Source: Knoellia sinensis KCTC 19936
Lineage (GTDB): Bacteria > Actinomycetota > Actinomycetes > Actinomycetales > Dermatophilaceae
Direction: 5' to 3'
DNA: 64,000 nt
NCBI RefSeq assembly: GCF_000768705.1
Contig: NZ_AVPJ01000002.1
Span: 299,187-363,186, forward strand
The translations under genes and the position numbers were made by a program. Positions 34,512 through 43,502 of the stretch are shown here, piece by piece. How positions within the stretch are numbered: the first letter of the stretch is position 1; the number at the start of each line of letters is the position of its first letter. The notes beneath the pieces were generated by a model. That model made no database searches, was not told the origin of the DNA, and was given only the letters and a program-made list of their open reading frames with translations.

Positions 34512-35066
34512 ATGCGCGCGCTGCTGGCAGGCTGCGTCACCGCAGTGCTGGTCGCCGCCATGCCGTCCATGGCACTGGCACATGGCGGAGGCTCACACGG
34601 CAAGGCCAAGACGCACGGGCACACGGCCAAGCTGGCCCAGCTTCGTGAGGCCACCAGTGCCCTCCGCGACGGTCCGGCCGCGCCGTGGACGACCCAAGTC
34701 TTCGATCGTGCCGAGATCACCTGCATCGAGGACCCGGGCGGATCCGGCGCCATGGGCATCCACTTCGTCGAGCTCGACAACCTCTTCGACGGCCGTATCG
34801 AACGGCTCGCGCCAGAGGCGCTCGTGTACGAACCCGGACCCGGTGGTTCTCTCACGCTCGTCGCTGCCGAGTACCTCGTCTTCGCAGACGCGTGGGACGC
34901 CGAGCACCGGCGACCGCCGATCCTCTATGGCCAGAAGTTCGCGAAGGTGCGGGCCGGCAACCGCTACGGGCTGCCGGCCTTCTACGAGCTCCATGTCTGG
35001 CACGAGAAGCCCAACCCCAACGGGACGTTCAACGACTGGAACCCGAACGTCCACTGCATGGAGTGA
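34512..35066 (+). CDS. Secreted protein with His-rich N-terminus (unknown)
   Basis: The 184-residue product has a signal peptide (MRALLAGCVTAVLVAAMPSM, cleavage after ALA at 23). A His/Gly/Lys-rich segment, HGGGSHGKAKTHGHTAKL, follows. The rest looks globular, with HFVELDNLFDGRIERLAPEA, PPILYGQKFAKV and FYELHVWHEKPNPNGTFNDW. Two cysteines remain in the mature part, one early and one near the end, and could form a disulfide. I do not know a function. The His-rich start may bind a metal. It is coupled to the DUF4242 gene. Confidence 0.75.
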   Translation: MRALLAGCVTAVLVAAMPSMALAHGGGSHGKAKTHGHTAKLAQLREATSALRDGPAAPWTTQVFDRAEITCIEDPGGSGAMGIHFVELDNLFDGRIERLAPEALVYEPGPGGSLTLVAAEYLVFADAWDAEHRRPPILYGQKFAKVRAGNRYGLPAFYELHVWHEKPNPNGTFNDWNPNVHCME

Positions 35067-35105
35067 CCAGCGAACGCCGCGCGTCCCCACACGTAGGCTG
35101 CAGTC

Positions 35106-35900
35106 GTGCGTCTGTGGGGATTGCGCGGTGGCGACCGCGATGTGAGCCGGAGCATGGTGGCCCTTCTGGCCACCGTGACCGCGGCGGCCGCCCTGGGCCT
35201 GGCCGGGTGGCTGCCGGGGGTTCTGCGCACCGACGTCGGTCTGGTCGAGGTCGACCCGGGCCTGCTGACCGTGGCACCCGAGGCTCGTGGCATCGCCACC
35301 CTCGGGCGCGGCTACACGGTGGCCGCCTACCAGTCGGGCTTCCGTGTGTCCGCCGCGAGCGGCCCGCTCGTCGACACCATCACCCGCGGGTCTCCGGTGA
35401 GTGCGGTCGTGGGGGACCTGGGGGAGCGGGACGAGCACCCCGTCGAGAACGTGCACAACAGTCTTGACCACGTCCGCATCGACGAGGTGCGCTTCGAGCC
35501 GGGACGGGCGGTCTACCTCGGCGAGGTCTATGACGCCGTGGGCGGGCGGCCCACCCGCGGCATGCCGCTGCGGCTCACCTTCCTTCTCACCACCGCGGGG
35601 GTCCACGTCACCGCTCACGCCCAGGGTGCCGATGCCGTGGTCGTCCACCTCGATGCGCTCCCGGCGACGACGGGACTCGACCCCGCCCTTCCCGATCGCA
35701 ACCTGCGCAAGCGGGGGTGGTGGATCGCGAACGGCGCGGGGGAGCAGCGGAGTTTCACCTCGGCCAACCGCGCGGTGGTCGGCGTGGGTCCAGCCGTCCA
35801 GACCCGTGCCCTCGACCTTCGCCCGGACGGCCGGCTGGACGTCCACGTGTGGTCCAACCGTGCCACCCTGACCCTGAGTGGAACGCCTCGGCGCGGGTGA
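35106..35900 (+). CDS. Membrane-anchored protein of unknown function
   Basis: The 264-residue protein has one N-terminal membrane helix (about residues 16-40). The extracytoplasmic part is beta-rich, with GVHVTAHAQGADAVVVHLDA and the C-terminal LDVHVWSNRATLTLSG. I do not recognise a domain. GTG 35106 lies six bases after TAGGCT, so it is probably transcribed separately and leaderless. mshA follows 33 bases downstream. Confidence 0.65.
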   Translation: MRLWGLRGGDRDVSRSMVALLATVTAAAALGLAGWLPGVLRTDVGLVEVDPGLLTVAPEARGIATLGRGYTVAAYQSGFRVSAASGPLVDTITRGSPVSAVVGDLGERDEHPVENVHNSLDHVRIDEVRFEPGRAVYLGEVYDAVGGRPTRGMPLRLTFLLTTAGVHVTAHAQGADAVVVHLDALPATTGLDPALPDRNLRKRGWWIANGAGEQRSFTSANRAVVGVGPAVQTRALDLRPDGRLDVHVWSNRATLTLSGTPRRG

Positions 35901-35933
35901 CCGCGGCACATCTGTGCGTGACAGACTGGCGGG

Positions 35934-37247
35934 ATGACGAGCGAGCAGACTCCGGTGTGCCGCCGGGTCGCGATGGTGTCTGTGCACACGTCACCCCTCG
36001 CGCAGCCGGGCACCGGCGATGCCGGAGGCATGAACGTCTACGTCCTCGAGACGGCGAAGCGGTTGGCGCGCAGGGGCATCGCGGTCGACATCTTCACCCG
36101 CCGCACGACCGCGTCGGAGGAGCCGATCGTCGAGGTCGAGCCCGGCGTCGTGGTTCGCCACGTCTCCGCGGGGCCCTATGAAGGGCTCGACAAGGAGGAC
36201 CTGCCCGGCCAGCTGTGCGCCTTCTCCGCGGGCATGATGCGCATCGAGGCGCACGCACCCGAGGGGCACTACGACCTGGTGCACACGCACTACTGGCTGT
36301 CCGGCCAGGTCGGCTGGCTCGCGGCCGACCGCTGGGACATCCCGCTCGTCCACACGATGCACACGATGGCCCGCGTCAAGAACCTGCACCGCGCGGACGG
36401 AGACACTCTGGAACCCAGGGGCCGCGAGATCGGTGAGGCCCAGGTCGTCGAGGCCGCGGACCGGCTCGTCGCCAACACGGTCGACGAGGCCCGGGAGCTC
36501 ATCGACCTCTATGACGCGGACCCGGAACTCGTCGACGTCGTGTCTCCGGGCGTCGACCTCGAGATGTTCCACCCCGGGGACCGGTCCGCGGCCCGTGCCG
36601 AGGTCGACATCCCCGACGACGCCGCACTCCTGCTCTTCGTCGGCCGCATCCAGCCGCTCAAGGCTCCCGATGTCCTCATCCGCGCCGCCGCCCACCTCGT
36701 CCGCCGCGACCCGTCGCTCCGGGAGCGCCTCGTCGTCGGCATCCTCGGAGGGGCCAGCGGTGTCGCGGTGAAGTCGCCGATGGCGCTCGACCGCCTCGCC
36801 GAGGATGAGGGCATTGCCGACCTCGTCCGCTTCGTCCCCCCGACCGACCACGAGACTCTCGCGACGTGGATGCGCGCCGCCGACATCGTCGCCGTGCCCT
36901 CGCACAACGAGTCGTTCGGCCTCGTGGCCGTCGAGGCCCAGGCCAGTGGCGCCGTCGTCGTGGCGACCGATGTCGGTGGGCTGCCCACTGCGGTCGGTGA
37001 CGCCGGACTCCTCGTCGACGGGCACGACCCACACCTCTGGGCCAACGCCTTCGAATCCATCCTCGACGACCCCGCCCTGCACGCCGAGCTGTCCACGAAG
37101 GCCGTCGAACGCTCCAGGGCGTTCAGCTGGGAGGCGACCGCGGAGCGGTTGGCAGCCGTCTATGAAGCCGCGTTGGCGACCCCCCGCAGAGCCTCGATCA
37201 ACGACGCGGACGCACTGGCCGGCATACCGAGTGCAGTGATCCCGTGA
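35934..37247 (+). CDS. mshA: D-inositol-3-phosphate glycosyltransferase MshA
   Basis: MshA joins GlcNAc from UDP-GlcNAc to inositol-3-phosphate, the first step of mycothiol synthesis. The 437-residue GT-B enzyme opens with VAMVSVHTSPLAQPGTGDAG and GGMNVYVLE. Later it has HTMARVKNLHRADGD, VGRIQPLKAPDVLIRAA and the sugar-nucleotide loop HNESFGLVAVEAQASG. All match MshA. The following genes (YbjN, gpmA, then senX3-regX3) keep the mycobacterial order. ATG 35934 lies six bases after CAGACT, a weak leaderless promoter. Confidence 0.96.
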   Translation: MTSEQTPVCRRVAMVSVHTSPLAQPGTGDAGGMNVYVLETAKRLARRGIAVDIFTRRTTASEEPIVEVEPGVVVRHVSAGPYEGLDKEDLPGQLCAFSAGMMRIEAHAPEGHYDLVHTHYWLSGQVGWLAADRWDIPLVHTMHTMARVKNLHRADGDTLEPRGREIGEAQVVEAADRLVANTVDEARELIDLYDADPELVDVVSPGVDLEMFHPGDRSAARAEVDIPDDAALLLFVGRIQPLKAPDVLIRAAAHLVRRDPSLRERLVVGILGGASGVAVKSPMALDRLAEDEGIADLVRFVPPTDHETLATWMRAADIVAVPSHNESFGLVAVEAQASGAVVVATDVGGLPTAVGDAGLLVDGHDPHLWANAFESILDDPALHAELSTKAVERSRAFSWEATAERLAAVYEAALATPRRASINDADALAGIPSAVIP

Positions 37248-37738
37248 CCGAACGCGAACTGACGGCGATGATCGAAGCATTCCTCGCCGAAGCCGAGCTG
37301 GAGTGGGAGCCGGGCGCTCGCGACGGCGAATTCGTCGTCACCCTCCCCGGCGAGAAGAAGCTCAAGACAGTGGTGTCGCTCGTCGCCGGTGAGGCGGATC
37401 TGTCGATCTCGGCGTTCGTCATCCGCAACCCCGACGAGAACCACGAGGCGTTCTATCGGACGCTCCTGCGCCGCAACCTGCGCCTGCCCGGGATCGCCTA
37501 TGCGATCGACGGCAGCGGTGACGTCTATGTCACCGGGCGACTGCCCGCCGCCGGGGTCGACGCCGAACGTCTCGATCAGATCCTCGGCGTCGTCCTCGAC
37601 GCCGCCGACTCGCCGTTCAACGAGCTCCTCGTCATCGGCTTCCTCACGTCGATGCAGAAGGAGTGGGACTGGCGCGTGTCCCGCGGGGAGTCGCTCAAGA
37701 ACCTCGAGGCGTTCCGTCACCTTCTCGAGAAGTCCTGA
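37244..37738 (+). CDS. YbjN-domain protein (Rv0487-like)
   Basis: The 164-residue acidic protein has the YbjN pattern. It includes [40 protein letters not shown] and a C-terminal helix with [12 protein letters not shown]. YbjN proteins resemble type III secretion chaperones in fold, and their role in actinobacteria is unknown. GTG 37244 overlaps the mshA stop (GTGA), so expression is tied to mycothiol synthesis. The same pair occurs as Rv0486-Rv0487. Confidence 0.9.
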   Translation: MTERELTAMIEAFLAEAELEWEPGARDGEFVVTLPGEKKLKTVVSLVAGEADLSISAFVIRNPDENHEAFYRTLLRRNLRLPGIAYAIDGSGDVYVTGRLPAAGVDAERLDQILGVVLDAADSPFNELLVIGFLTSMQKEWDWRVSRGESLKNLEAFRHLLEKS

Positions 37739-37812
37739 ACGACCCGAACGACAGATCCCGTATGCCGGGTGCGCACCTTCCGCTCCCGCCGCGCCTCGCT
37801 AGGCTGCCGGGC

Positions 37813-38547
37813 ATGGCACACACCCTGATCCTGCTCCGTCACGGCCACTCCGAGTGGAACGCCAAGAACCTGTTCACCGGGTGGGTCGACGTCGACCTCA
37901 ACGATCAGGGGCGCGAGGAGGCCGTTCGGGGCGGGCAGCTCCTCAAGGAGCGCGGGGTGCTGCCGACCGTCGTCCACACGTCGGTGCTGCGCCGCGCAAT
38001 CTCGACCGCGAACATCACGCTCGACGTCGCCGACCGCCACTGGATCCCGGTGCGTCGCGACTGGCGCCTCAACGAGCGCCACTACGGTGCCCTGCAGGGT
38101 CTGGACAAGGCGGCGACGCGCGACAAGTACGGCGACGAGCAGTTCATGCTGTGGCGCCGCTCGTTCGACACCCCGCCGCCGGAGATCGAGATCGGGTCGG
38201 AGTTCGACCAGACCAACGACCCGCGCTACGCCGGTATCGACGTGCCGCGCACGGAGTGCCTCAAGGACGTCATCGAGCGCTTCATGCCCTACTGGGAGGG
38301 CGGCATCCGCGACGATCTCACCGCGGGCGAGACGGTGCTCATCGTCGCCCACGGCAACAGCCTGCGCGGCCTCGTGAAACACCTCGACGGCATCTCCGAC
38401 GAGGCGATCTCCGAGCTCAACATCCCGACGGGCCAGCCGCTCGTCTACGAGCTCGGCGACGACTTCATGCCGACCAAGCCGGGTGAGTACCTCGACCCCG
38501 AGGCCGCTGCAGAGGCTGCTGCCGCCGTCGCCAACCAGGGCCGCTGA
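37813..38547 (+). CDS. gpmA: 2,3-bisphosphoglycerate-dependent phosphoglycerate mutase
   Basis: This glycolytic enzyme interconverts 3- and 2-phosphoglycerate through a phosphohistidine. The 244-residue product starts [16 protein letters not shown], with the catalytic His in RHG. It contains [15 protein letters not shown] and the second histidine in [21 protein letters not shown] 37813 lies seven bases after TAGGCT. The C-terminus is an Ala/Glu-rich tail. The gene order mshA-ybjN-gpmA-senX3 is conserved, except that an ECF sigma locus and phoU lie between here. Confidence 0.97.
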   Translation: MAHTLILLRHGHSEWNAKNLFTGWVDVDLNDQGREEAVRGGQLLKERGVLPTVVHTSVLRRAISTANITLDVADRHWIPVRRDWRLNERHYGALQGLDKAATRDKYGDEQFMLWRRSFDTPPPEIEIGSEFDQTNDPRYAGIDVPRTECLKDVIERFMPYWEGGIRDDLTAGETVLIVAHGNSLRGLVKHLDGISDEAISELNIPTGQPLVYELGDDFMPTKPGEYLDPEAAAEAAAAVANQGR

Positions 38548-38549
38548 AT

Positions 38550-38601
38550 CGCAACGTCAGCGTCAACGGCTGCTAGAGCAACCGCTCACGCTGACGTTGC
38601 G
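38550..38601. repeat. Family C palindrome, copy 1
   Basis: Perfect 14-base arms (CGCAACGTCAGCGT at 38550-38563 and its complement at 38588-38601) enclose a loop with its own small stem. It begins two bases after the gpmA stop and separates gpmA from the convergent anti-sigma-type gene. Confidence 0.85.
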
Positions 38602-38611
38602 GAGAGGCCGG

Positions 38612-39931
38612 TCAGCCTGTCTCGTCGTAGAGACCGGTGTTGGGCGGCGTCGCCCGGACCACCCCGATGACTCGGTCACCCTCCAGCACCTCGAGTCGGA
38701 AGTTCTCCTGGAAGGCCTCAGGTGAGACCCCGACCTCGAAGGTCGCCACGTGGTTGGTGAGACGGGCTGCCTCCGACGACGGCCAGGGGGCGTCCCCGAC
38801 GGCGCGAACAGCCGTTCCCGAGGCGACGAAGACGCTGACGCTCGTGGAGTTGGGGCTGTTGCCCAGCGAGGCCACGATGATGGGGACAGTGTCGGCGCGT
38901 GACGCGTCGATCGGTTGACCCATCTCGACCGCCTGCGCCTCAGTGTCGGATCGCAGCCACGCAGTGCGCACGATGGCCCCGTTGGGAAGCGTGGAGTGCA
39001 TCACGTGGAGCACTGGCTTCTCACCGGAGGACAGTTCCTCCGACGTGGCGAAGGAGTGGGGAACCGGCCCCATGAAGACGGTCTCCGTCGACACCCGTGC
39101 GGGATCCAGCCCCAGCAGCCGAGCCGTGGTGGCGGTGGCATCACGTTCGTTTGCCTCGGTGACATCCGAGCCGCACGGCTTGCCCCCACACGGGAGCTCG
39201 CTCTCGGTAGATGTGTCCATGATGAACTGCGCCGCGCCCGAGTAGCCGTCCACCTTGAATCGGGTGGAGATGGCCCACTCACTGCGACCCATCCCGTGTT
39301 CAAGGGACAGCGGTCGGAACGACCGAGAGATGGTTCCATCCGGCGCGACCTCGGGTGCGATGGAGACTTCGGCCGTGGTGCGATCCGGTGACGTGAGGAC
39401 GACCAGGTTGCCACCGCCGGCGACACCGAGGACCTCGTCCGAGTGGTCGGTCACGGGTGTCTCGGTCATGCCGCTGAGGTGGGACGGGGCAGCGCCGCGC
39501 GGGCCAGTGGCGAAGACCAGGGTGCCGGTGTCGTTCGCAATCAGTGCCAGTCGTTCGTCCCCCATGTCCTCGACGAAGATCGTGCGACCCGAGAACTTCT
39601 CGTCCAGCCTCTCGACAAGTGCGGCGTCGTGTGCGAGTCCACCTCGCGTTGGCCAGGTGGAGATGCTGCGCCACGCGGGGTCGTTCACCCCGGGGAGAGT
39701 GCGTGAGTACTCGGCCGGCGTGGTCGTCCGGTCGCCGATCTGGCTTGAGAACATGGGCACCGCCACGGCGATGGCGGCGGCTGCCACGACTGCGGCTGCA
39801 CCCGCGGCGCGGCGGCGTCGGCGCGAGCGCGTCACTGCCCCCGCGACACGTTCGTAGGGGTGCAGTTCGGTCGAGCTGACGGACGCCGCCTCGGCGGAGA
39901 GCGCTTCGCGCAGTTGGGTTTCGATGCTCAT
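38612..39931 (-). CDS. Membrane protein paired with the ECF sigma factor (probable anti-sigma factor)
   Basis: The 439-residue product starts with a cytoplasmic part of about 42 residues (LREALSAEAASVS). Then come a basic run (RSRRRRR) and one membrane helix (about 43-60). The extracytoplasmic domain is large, about 370 residues, with a few cysteines (ELPCGGKPCGSD). This layout and its place one base after a SigE-family sigma gene suggest it controls that sigma factor. I see no classic zinc anti-sigma motif, so the role is inferred from context. Confidence 0.7.
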   Translation of the reverse strand: MSIETQLREALSAEAASVSSTELHPYERVAGAVTRSRRRRRAAGAAAVVAAAAIAVAVPMFSSQIGDRTTTPAEYSRTLPGVNDPAWRSISTWPTRGGLAHDAALVERLDEKFSGRTIFVEDMGDERLALIANDTGTLVFATGPRGAAPSHLSGMTETPVTDHSDEVLGVAGGGNLVVLTSPDRTTAEVSIAPEVAPDGTISRSFRPLSLEHGMGRSEWAISTRFKVDGYSGAAQFIMDTSTESELPCGGKPCGSDVTEANERDATATTARLLGLDPARVSTETVFMGPVPHSFATSEELSSGEKPVLHVMHSTLPNGAIVRTAWLRSDTEAQAVEMGQPIDASRADTVPIIVASLGNSPNSTSVSVFVASGTAVRAVGDAPWPSSEAARLTNHVATFEVGVSPEAFQENFRLEVLEGDRVIGVVRATPPNTGLYDETG

Positions 39932-39932
39932 G

Positions 39933-40463
39933 TCACGCTCCGTTCGTCTGCAGGCTGGAGGAGGGTGCGGCCGACTCGCTGATGACAGAACGCAGACGGT
40001 CGAGGCCGCGGGAGGTCTGGCTCTTGACCGAGCCCACCGACATGCCGAGCGCCTGTGCCGTCTCCGCCTCGCTCAGCTCGTCGTAGTACCGGAGCACGAC
40101 CACCGCCCGCATGCGAGGTGGCAGGGTGTGCAGTGCTCGGATCAGTTCATCGCGGTTGTCGACGCCGGCATAGGCATCGCGCGTCGAGCGGTCCGCGTGG
40201 GCCGGAACGTCACCCAGGTCCTCAGCCACTCGCCGGCGGCGCCACCATGACGTCGACTCGTTGGCGATTGCCGCGCGGGTGTAGGCATACGGAGCGCCGT
40301 CCCGGTGCACACGAGACCAGTGGCGGTGCACCTTGACGAGCGCTTGCTGGACGAGGTCCTCGGCCCGGCCGACATCGCCCGTGAGCAGGTAGCCCACCCG
40401 CACGAGCCGTGACCACTCCCGGGTCACGAACTCGGCAAACGCCGCTTCGTCGTCTCGATCCAC
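39933..40463 (-). CDS. SigE-family ECF RNA polymerase sigma factor
   Basis: The 176-residue protein has sigma region 2 (FVTREWSRLVRVGYLLTGD, EDLVQQALVKVHRHW). A linker and sigma region 4 follow (LPPRMRAVVVLRYYDELSEA, LGMSVGSVKSQTSRGL). It fits the actinobacterial SigE-type ECF group. ECF factors redirect RNA polymerase to stress genes when released by a membrane partner, here likely the next gene, one base downstream. GTG 40463 is preceded by GAGGATGGGGAC. Confidence 0.93.
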   Translation of the reverse strand: MDRDDEAAFAEFVTREWSRLVRVGYLLTGDVGRAEDLVQQALVKVHRHWSRVHRDGAPYAYTRAAIANESTSWWRRRRVAEDLGDVPAHADRSTRDAYAGVDNRDELIRALHTLPPRMRAVVVLRYYDELSEAETAQALGMSVGSVKSQTSRGLDRLRSVISESAAPSSSLQTNGA

Positions 40464-40550
40464 GTCCCCATCCTCACCTGTGGGCGATCCCTGTCACCCC
40501 ACAAGAACGCGCCCTGCACCGCAAAGGTTGAGTGCGACGGCAACCTTCTT

Positions 40551-40604
40551 CCGCAACGTCACCGTGAACGGCTCCTAGAACAGCCACTCACGCTGACGTT
40601 GCGG
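40551..40604. repeat. Family C palindrome, copy 2
   Basis: CCGCAACGTCACCGTGA (40551-40567) pairs with 40588-40604 with one mismatch. The inner sequence GAACGGCTCCT is shared with copy 3. A small hairpin (AAGGTTG/CAACCTT, 40524-40547) lies beside it. The 239-bp gap between the sigma gene and phoU is filled by these and the next hairpin. Confidence 0.85.
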
Positions 40605-40631
40605 CGGAGGTGAGCGGGCTGGGAACGTGAG

Positions 40632-40667
40632 AGAGCCCGTATGCCGGGTGACCGGCATACGGGCTCT
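40632..40667 (-). terminator. Hairpin made of two inverted GTATGCCG octamers after phoU
   Basis: Perfect 16-base arms (AGAGCCCGTATGCCGG at 40632-40647 and its complement at 40652-40667) close on a GTGA tetraloop. It lies 35 bases past the phoU stop and probably ends that transcript. Each arm contains one copy of the overrepresented octamer. Confidence 0.8.
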
Positions 40668-40702
40668 GTCAAGTCCCGCTGTGGGCGGGAAGGGAGGCGG
40701 AC

Positions 40703-41410
40703 TCAGGGAGTCGTGGTCTCCGGGTAGGCCTCGTCGTCCTCTTCGTCCTCGTGGCTCACCTCGCTGTCGGCGCTGTGCTCGCCGGTGACGAGGAAGACGA
40801 CGCGGCGGGCCACCGAGACGGCGTGGTCGGCGAACCGCTCGTAGTAGCGACCGACCAGGGTGATGTCGACGGTCGTCTCGGCGGGGTGCTTCCACGAATC
40901 CGACGAAAGCCTCTCGAAGAGCTGGCGGTGCAGGTCGTCCATCGCGTCGTCGTCGCGCTCGATCTGCTTGGCGGCCTCGACGTCGCGGGCGGCGATGACC
41001 GACCCGGCCTTGGTGACGATGCGCTCGGCGACCTGACCCATCTCGAGGATGATCGAGCGGAGCTCGGCGGGGACGGCCGAGTTGGGGTAGCGCAAGCGGG
41101 CCACCTTGGCGACGTGGCGGGCGAGGTCGCCCATGCGCTCGATGTCGGCGCTCATGCGCATCGACGTCACAACCATGCGGAGGTCCGTGGCCACCGGCTG
41201 CTGGAGTGCCAGGAGGTCGAACGAGAGCAGGTCGAGCTCCTCGCGGAGCGCGTCGATCTCGACGTCGGCGCCGATGACGGACTCGGCCAGCTGGACGTCG
41301 GCGTCGAGGAGGGCGGTGGTCGCCCGCGACATGGCCGAACTCGCGAGCCGCGTCATCTCCACCAGACCCTCGGTGACCCGGTCCAGTTCCTCGTGGAATG
41401 CCTTGCGCAT
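40703..41410 (-). CDS. phoU: Phosphate signalling protein PhoU
   Basis: PhoU links the Pst transporter to the phosphate-sensing kinase and shuts off the response when phosphate is ample. The 235-residue helical protein has two repeats with the PhoU pattern, including MRKAFHEELDRVTEGLVEM and DIERMGDLARHVAKVARLRY. The second repeat has YYERFADHAVSVARRVVFLV. A short acidic tail follows. ATG 41410 has GAGAGGA upstream. It is divergent from senX3, the usual actinobacterial arrangement, with PHO-like sequences in the gap. Confidence 0.96.
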   Translation of the reverse strand: MRKAFHEELDRVTEGLVEMTRLASSAMSRATTALLDADVQLAESVIGADVEIDALREELDLLSFDLLALQQPVATDLRMVVTSMRMSADIERMGDLARHVAKVARLRYPNSAVPAELRSIILEMGQVAERIVTKAGSVIAARDVEAAKQIERDDDAMDDLHRQLFERLSSDSWKHPAETTVDITLVGRYYERFADHAVSVARRVVFLVTGEHSADSEVSHEDEEDDEAYPETTTP

Positions 41411-41517
41411 GTGTTCCTCTCAGCTGGTCGGTGACAGCCTCCGACCCGGCGGGCGCGCAGACGTGATCGTCGATCGACGTCCGCAGCGTGGCACGAGGTG
41501 GTGAATTCCCGCCAGCG

Positions 41518-41591
41518 CGAAGGTGAACATTGTCCACCACCCCCGCAGACTCACCCGTGAGCGGCCCAGAGTTCACTTTCCGTCCGTTTAG
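41518..41591. promoter_or_regulatory. PHO-like elements in the phoU-senX3 gap
   Basis: GTTCACTTTCC (41571-41581) on the plus strand lies upstream of senX3. GTTCACCTTCG on the minus strand (41518-41528) faces phoU. Each matches one PHO unit well, and the neighbouring second units are weak. Autoregulation by RegX3 is plausible. senX3 also has TAGTCT six bases before its GTG. Confidence 0.5.
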
Positions 41592-41600
41592 TCTGAATGT

Positions 41601-42785
41601 GTGGATCCGACGCTGGCAGCAATCGTGGGTGGCGCCGTGGGGCTCGTCATCGGCGCTGTCGCCGTCGGGATGAGTCGTCTGAGCGAGCGCACGTTCAGGA
41701 CGATCCCCCCGGCGCCGCCTCCTGCCCTCGCACCGGGCGTCAGTGACGTCCTCGCCGTTCTGCGCTCCGTCGCGATCGTGCTCGACTCCTCCGACGCCGT
41801 CGTCAACAACTCGGCGTCAGCCGTCAGCTATGGCCTGGTGCGTCACGGCGAACTCGTCCACGCCGAGCTGCGCCAGCTCGCGCGCCAGGTCCGGCGCGAC
41901 GGGGAGATCCGTGAGGTCGAACTCGAGCTCGCGCGGGGATTCGGCACGACGACCAACACGCTCATGAAGGCGCGCATCGCGCCGCTCGGCGCCGTCCACA
42001 TCCTGATCCTCGCCGAGGACCACACGCACGCCCGACGCGTCGAGGAGGTCCGTCGCGACTTCGTCGCCAACGTGTCCCACGAGCTCAAGACGCCCGTGGG
42101 CGGAATCGCTCTGCTCGCCGAGGCCGTCCTCGATGCCCGAGACGACCCGGAGGCCGTGTCCCGGTTCGCCGCACGCATCCAGGTCGAGTCCACGCGCCTC
42201 ACTCGCCTCGTCAAGGAGATCGTCGACCTCTCCCGGCTCCAGGTCGCCGACACCCTGCACGAGCCGGAGCTGGTCGACATCCCGTTCGTCGTCGTCGAGG
42301 CGGTCGATCGCGTCCAGGTCGCTGCCGACTCCCGTCAGATCGAGCTCGAGGCCGTCGCCGACGAGCGCGCTGCCGTCTTCGGTGACACCGAGCTGCTCGC
42401 GACCGCCGTCGCCAACCTCGTCTCGAACGCGGTGAACTACTCGGAGCCGGGGACCCGGGTTGCCGTGGCCGCTCGCCGCGTGGGTGACACGGTGGAGATC
42501 ACCGTTTCCGACCAGGGGTCGGGGATCCCCGCCGCCGAGCAGAGTCGGATCTTCGAGCGGTTCTATCGCGTCGATGCCGCGCGCTCGCGCTCGACCGGAG
42601 GCACCGGCCTCGGTCTCGCGATCGTCAAGCACGTCAGCGCCACACACGGTGGCGACGTGTCCGTCTGGAGCGAGGAAGGCCGCGGCTCCACCTTCACGAT
42701 GAGACTTCCTGCCGCATCCGACCGGGCTGCGTCAGACTCCGATCGTCAACCGGTCGGCCCAGCACAAGGAGAACAGCACGGATGA
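41601..42785 (+). CDS. senX3: Phosphate-sensing histidine kinase SenX3
   Basis: This 394-residue sensor kinase has one N-terminal membrane helix (about 4-24). A PAS-like region follows, then the dimerisation domain with the phospho-accepting His160 in VANVSHELKTPVGG. The ATPase domain has NLVSNAVNYSEPGTRV (N box), VSDQGSGIPAAEQSRIFERF (G1 and F) and GTGLGLAIVKHVSATHGG (G2). Lack of a large extracytoplasmic loop fits a kinase that senses phosphate through Pst/PhoU. It overlaps regX3 by four bases. Confidence 0.95.
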   Translation: MDPTLAAIVGGAVGLVIGAVAVGMSRLSERTFRTIPPAPPPALAPGVSDVLAVLRSVAIVLDSSDAVVNNSASAVSYGLVRHGELVHAELRQLARQVRRDGEIREVELELARGFGTTTNTLMKARIAPLGAVHILILAEDHTHARRVEEVRRDFVANVSHELKTPVGGIALLAEAVLDARDDPEAVSRFAARIQVESTRLTRLVKEIVDLSRLQVADTLHEPELVDIPFVVVEAVDRVQVAADSRQIELEAVADERAAVFGDTELLATAVANLVSNAVNYSEPGTRVAVAARRVGDTVEITVSDQGSGIPAAEQSRIFERFYRVDAARSRSTGGTGLGLAIVKHVSATHGGDVSVWSEEGRGSTFTMRLPAASDRAASDSDRQPVGPAQGEQHG

Positions 42786-43462
42786 CTCGCATTCTCGTCG
42801 TCGAGGACGAAGTGTCCTTCTCCGACCCTCTGTCCTACCTCCTGCGCAAGGAGGGATACGAGGTCAGCGTGGCCGAGAACGGCAACGATGCGCTTGCCGA
42901 CTTCGACAGTGCCGGGGCGGATCTCGTGTTGCTCGACCTCATGCTTCCGGGCCTTTCCGGCGTGGACGTATGCCGTGCGCTCCGGCAGCGCTCGAACGTC
43001 CCGGTCATCATGCTGACGGCCAAGGACAGCGAGATCGACAAGGTCGTCGGGCTGGAGCTCGGTGCCGATGACTACGTCACCAAGCCCTACTCGTCGCGTG
43101 AGTTGTTGGCCCGCATCAAGGCGGTGCTCCGCCGGCTCAGCGAGCCCGAGGAGCTGCTCCCCACGACGCTCGAGGCGGGCCCGGTGCGGATGGACGTCGA
43201 GCGCCACGTCGTGACGGTCGGCGGCACCTCCACGGCGCTGCCCCTGAAGGAGTTCGAGCTCCTCGAGATGCTCCTGCGCAACACCGGTCGCGTGCTGACC
43301 CGCATGCAGCTCATCGACCGGGTGTGGGGCAGTGACTACGTCGGCGACACCAAGACCCTGGACGTCCACGTGAAGCGCCTGCGGGCCAAGGTCGAGCCCG
43401 ACCCGGCGAACCCCAAGCACATCATCACCGTGCGCGGTTTGGGCTACAAGTTCGAGGCCTGA
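42782..43462 (+). CDS. regX3: Phosphate response regulator RegX3 (PhoP-type)
   Basis: The 226-residue OmpR-family regulator has a receiver with acidic residues in VVEDE, the phospho-acceptor Asp52 in LLDLMLPG, and Lys in TKPYSSREL. The winged helix follows with LPLKEFELLEMLLRNTGRVL and TLDVHVKRLRAKVEPDP. It should bind the PHO box upstream of pstS. ATG 42782 overlaps senX3 (ATGA). Confidence 0.96.
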   Translation: MTRILVVEDEVSFSDPLSYLLRKEGYEVSVAENGNDALADFDSAGADLVLLDLMLPGLSGVDVCRALRQRSNVPVIMLTAKDSEIDKVVGLELGADDYVTKPYSSRELLARIKAVLRRLSEPEELLPTTLEAGPVRMDVERHVVTVGGTSTALPLKEFELLEMLLRNTGRVLTRMQLIDRVWGSDYVGDTKTLDVHVKRLRAKVEPDPANPKHIITVRGLGYKFEA

Positions 43463-43502
43463 CCCTTCCGACTTGTTGGCTGGCCCGTCACCGCCCGACT
43501 CC

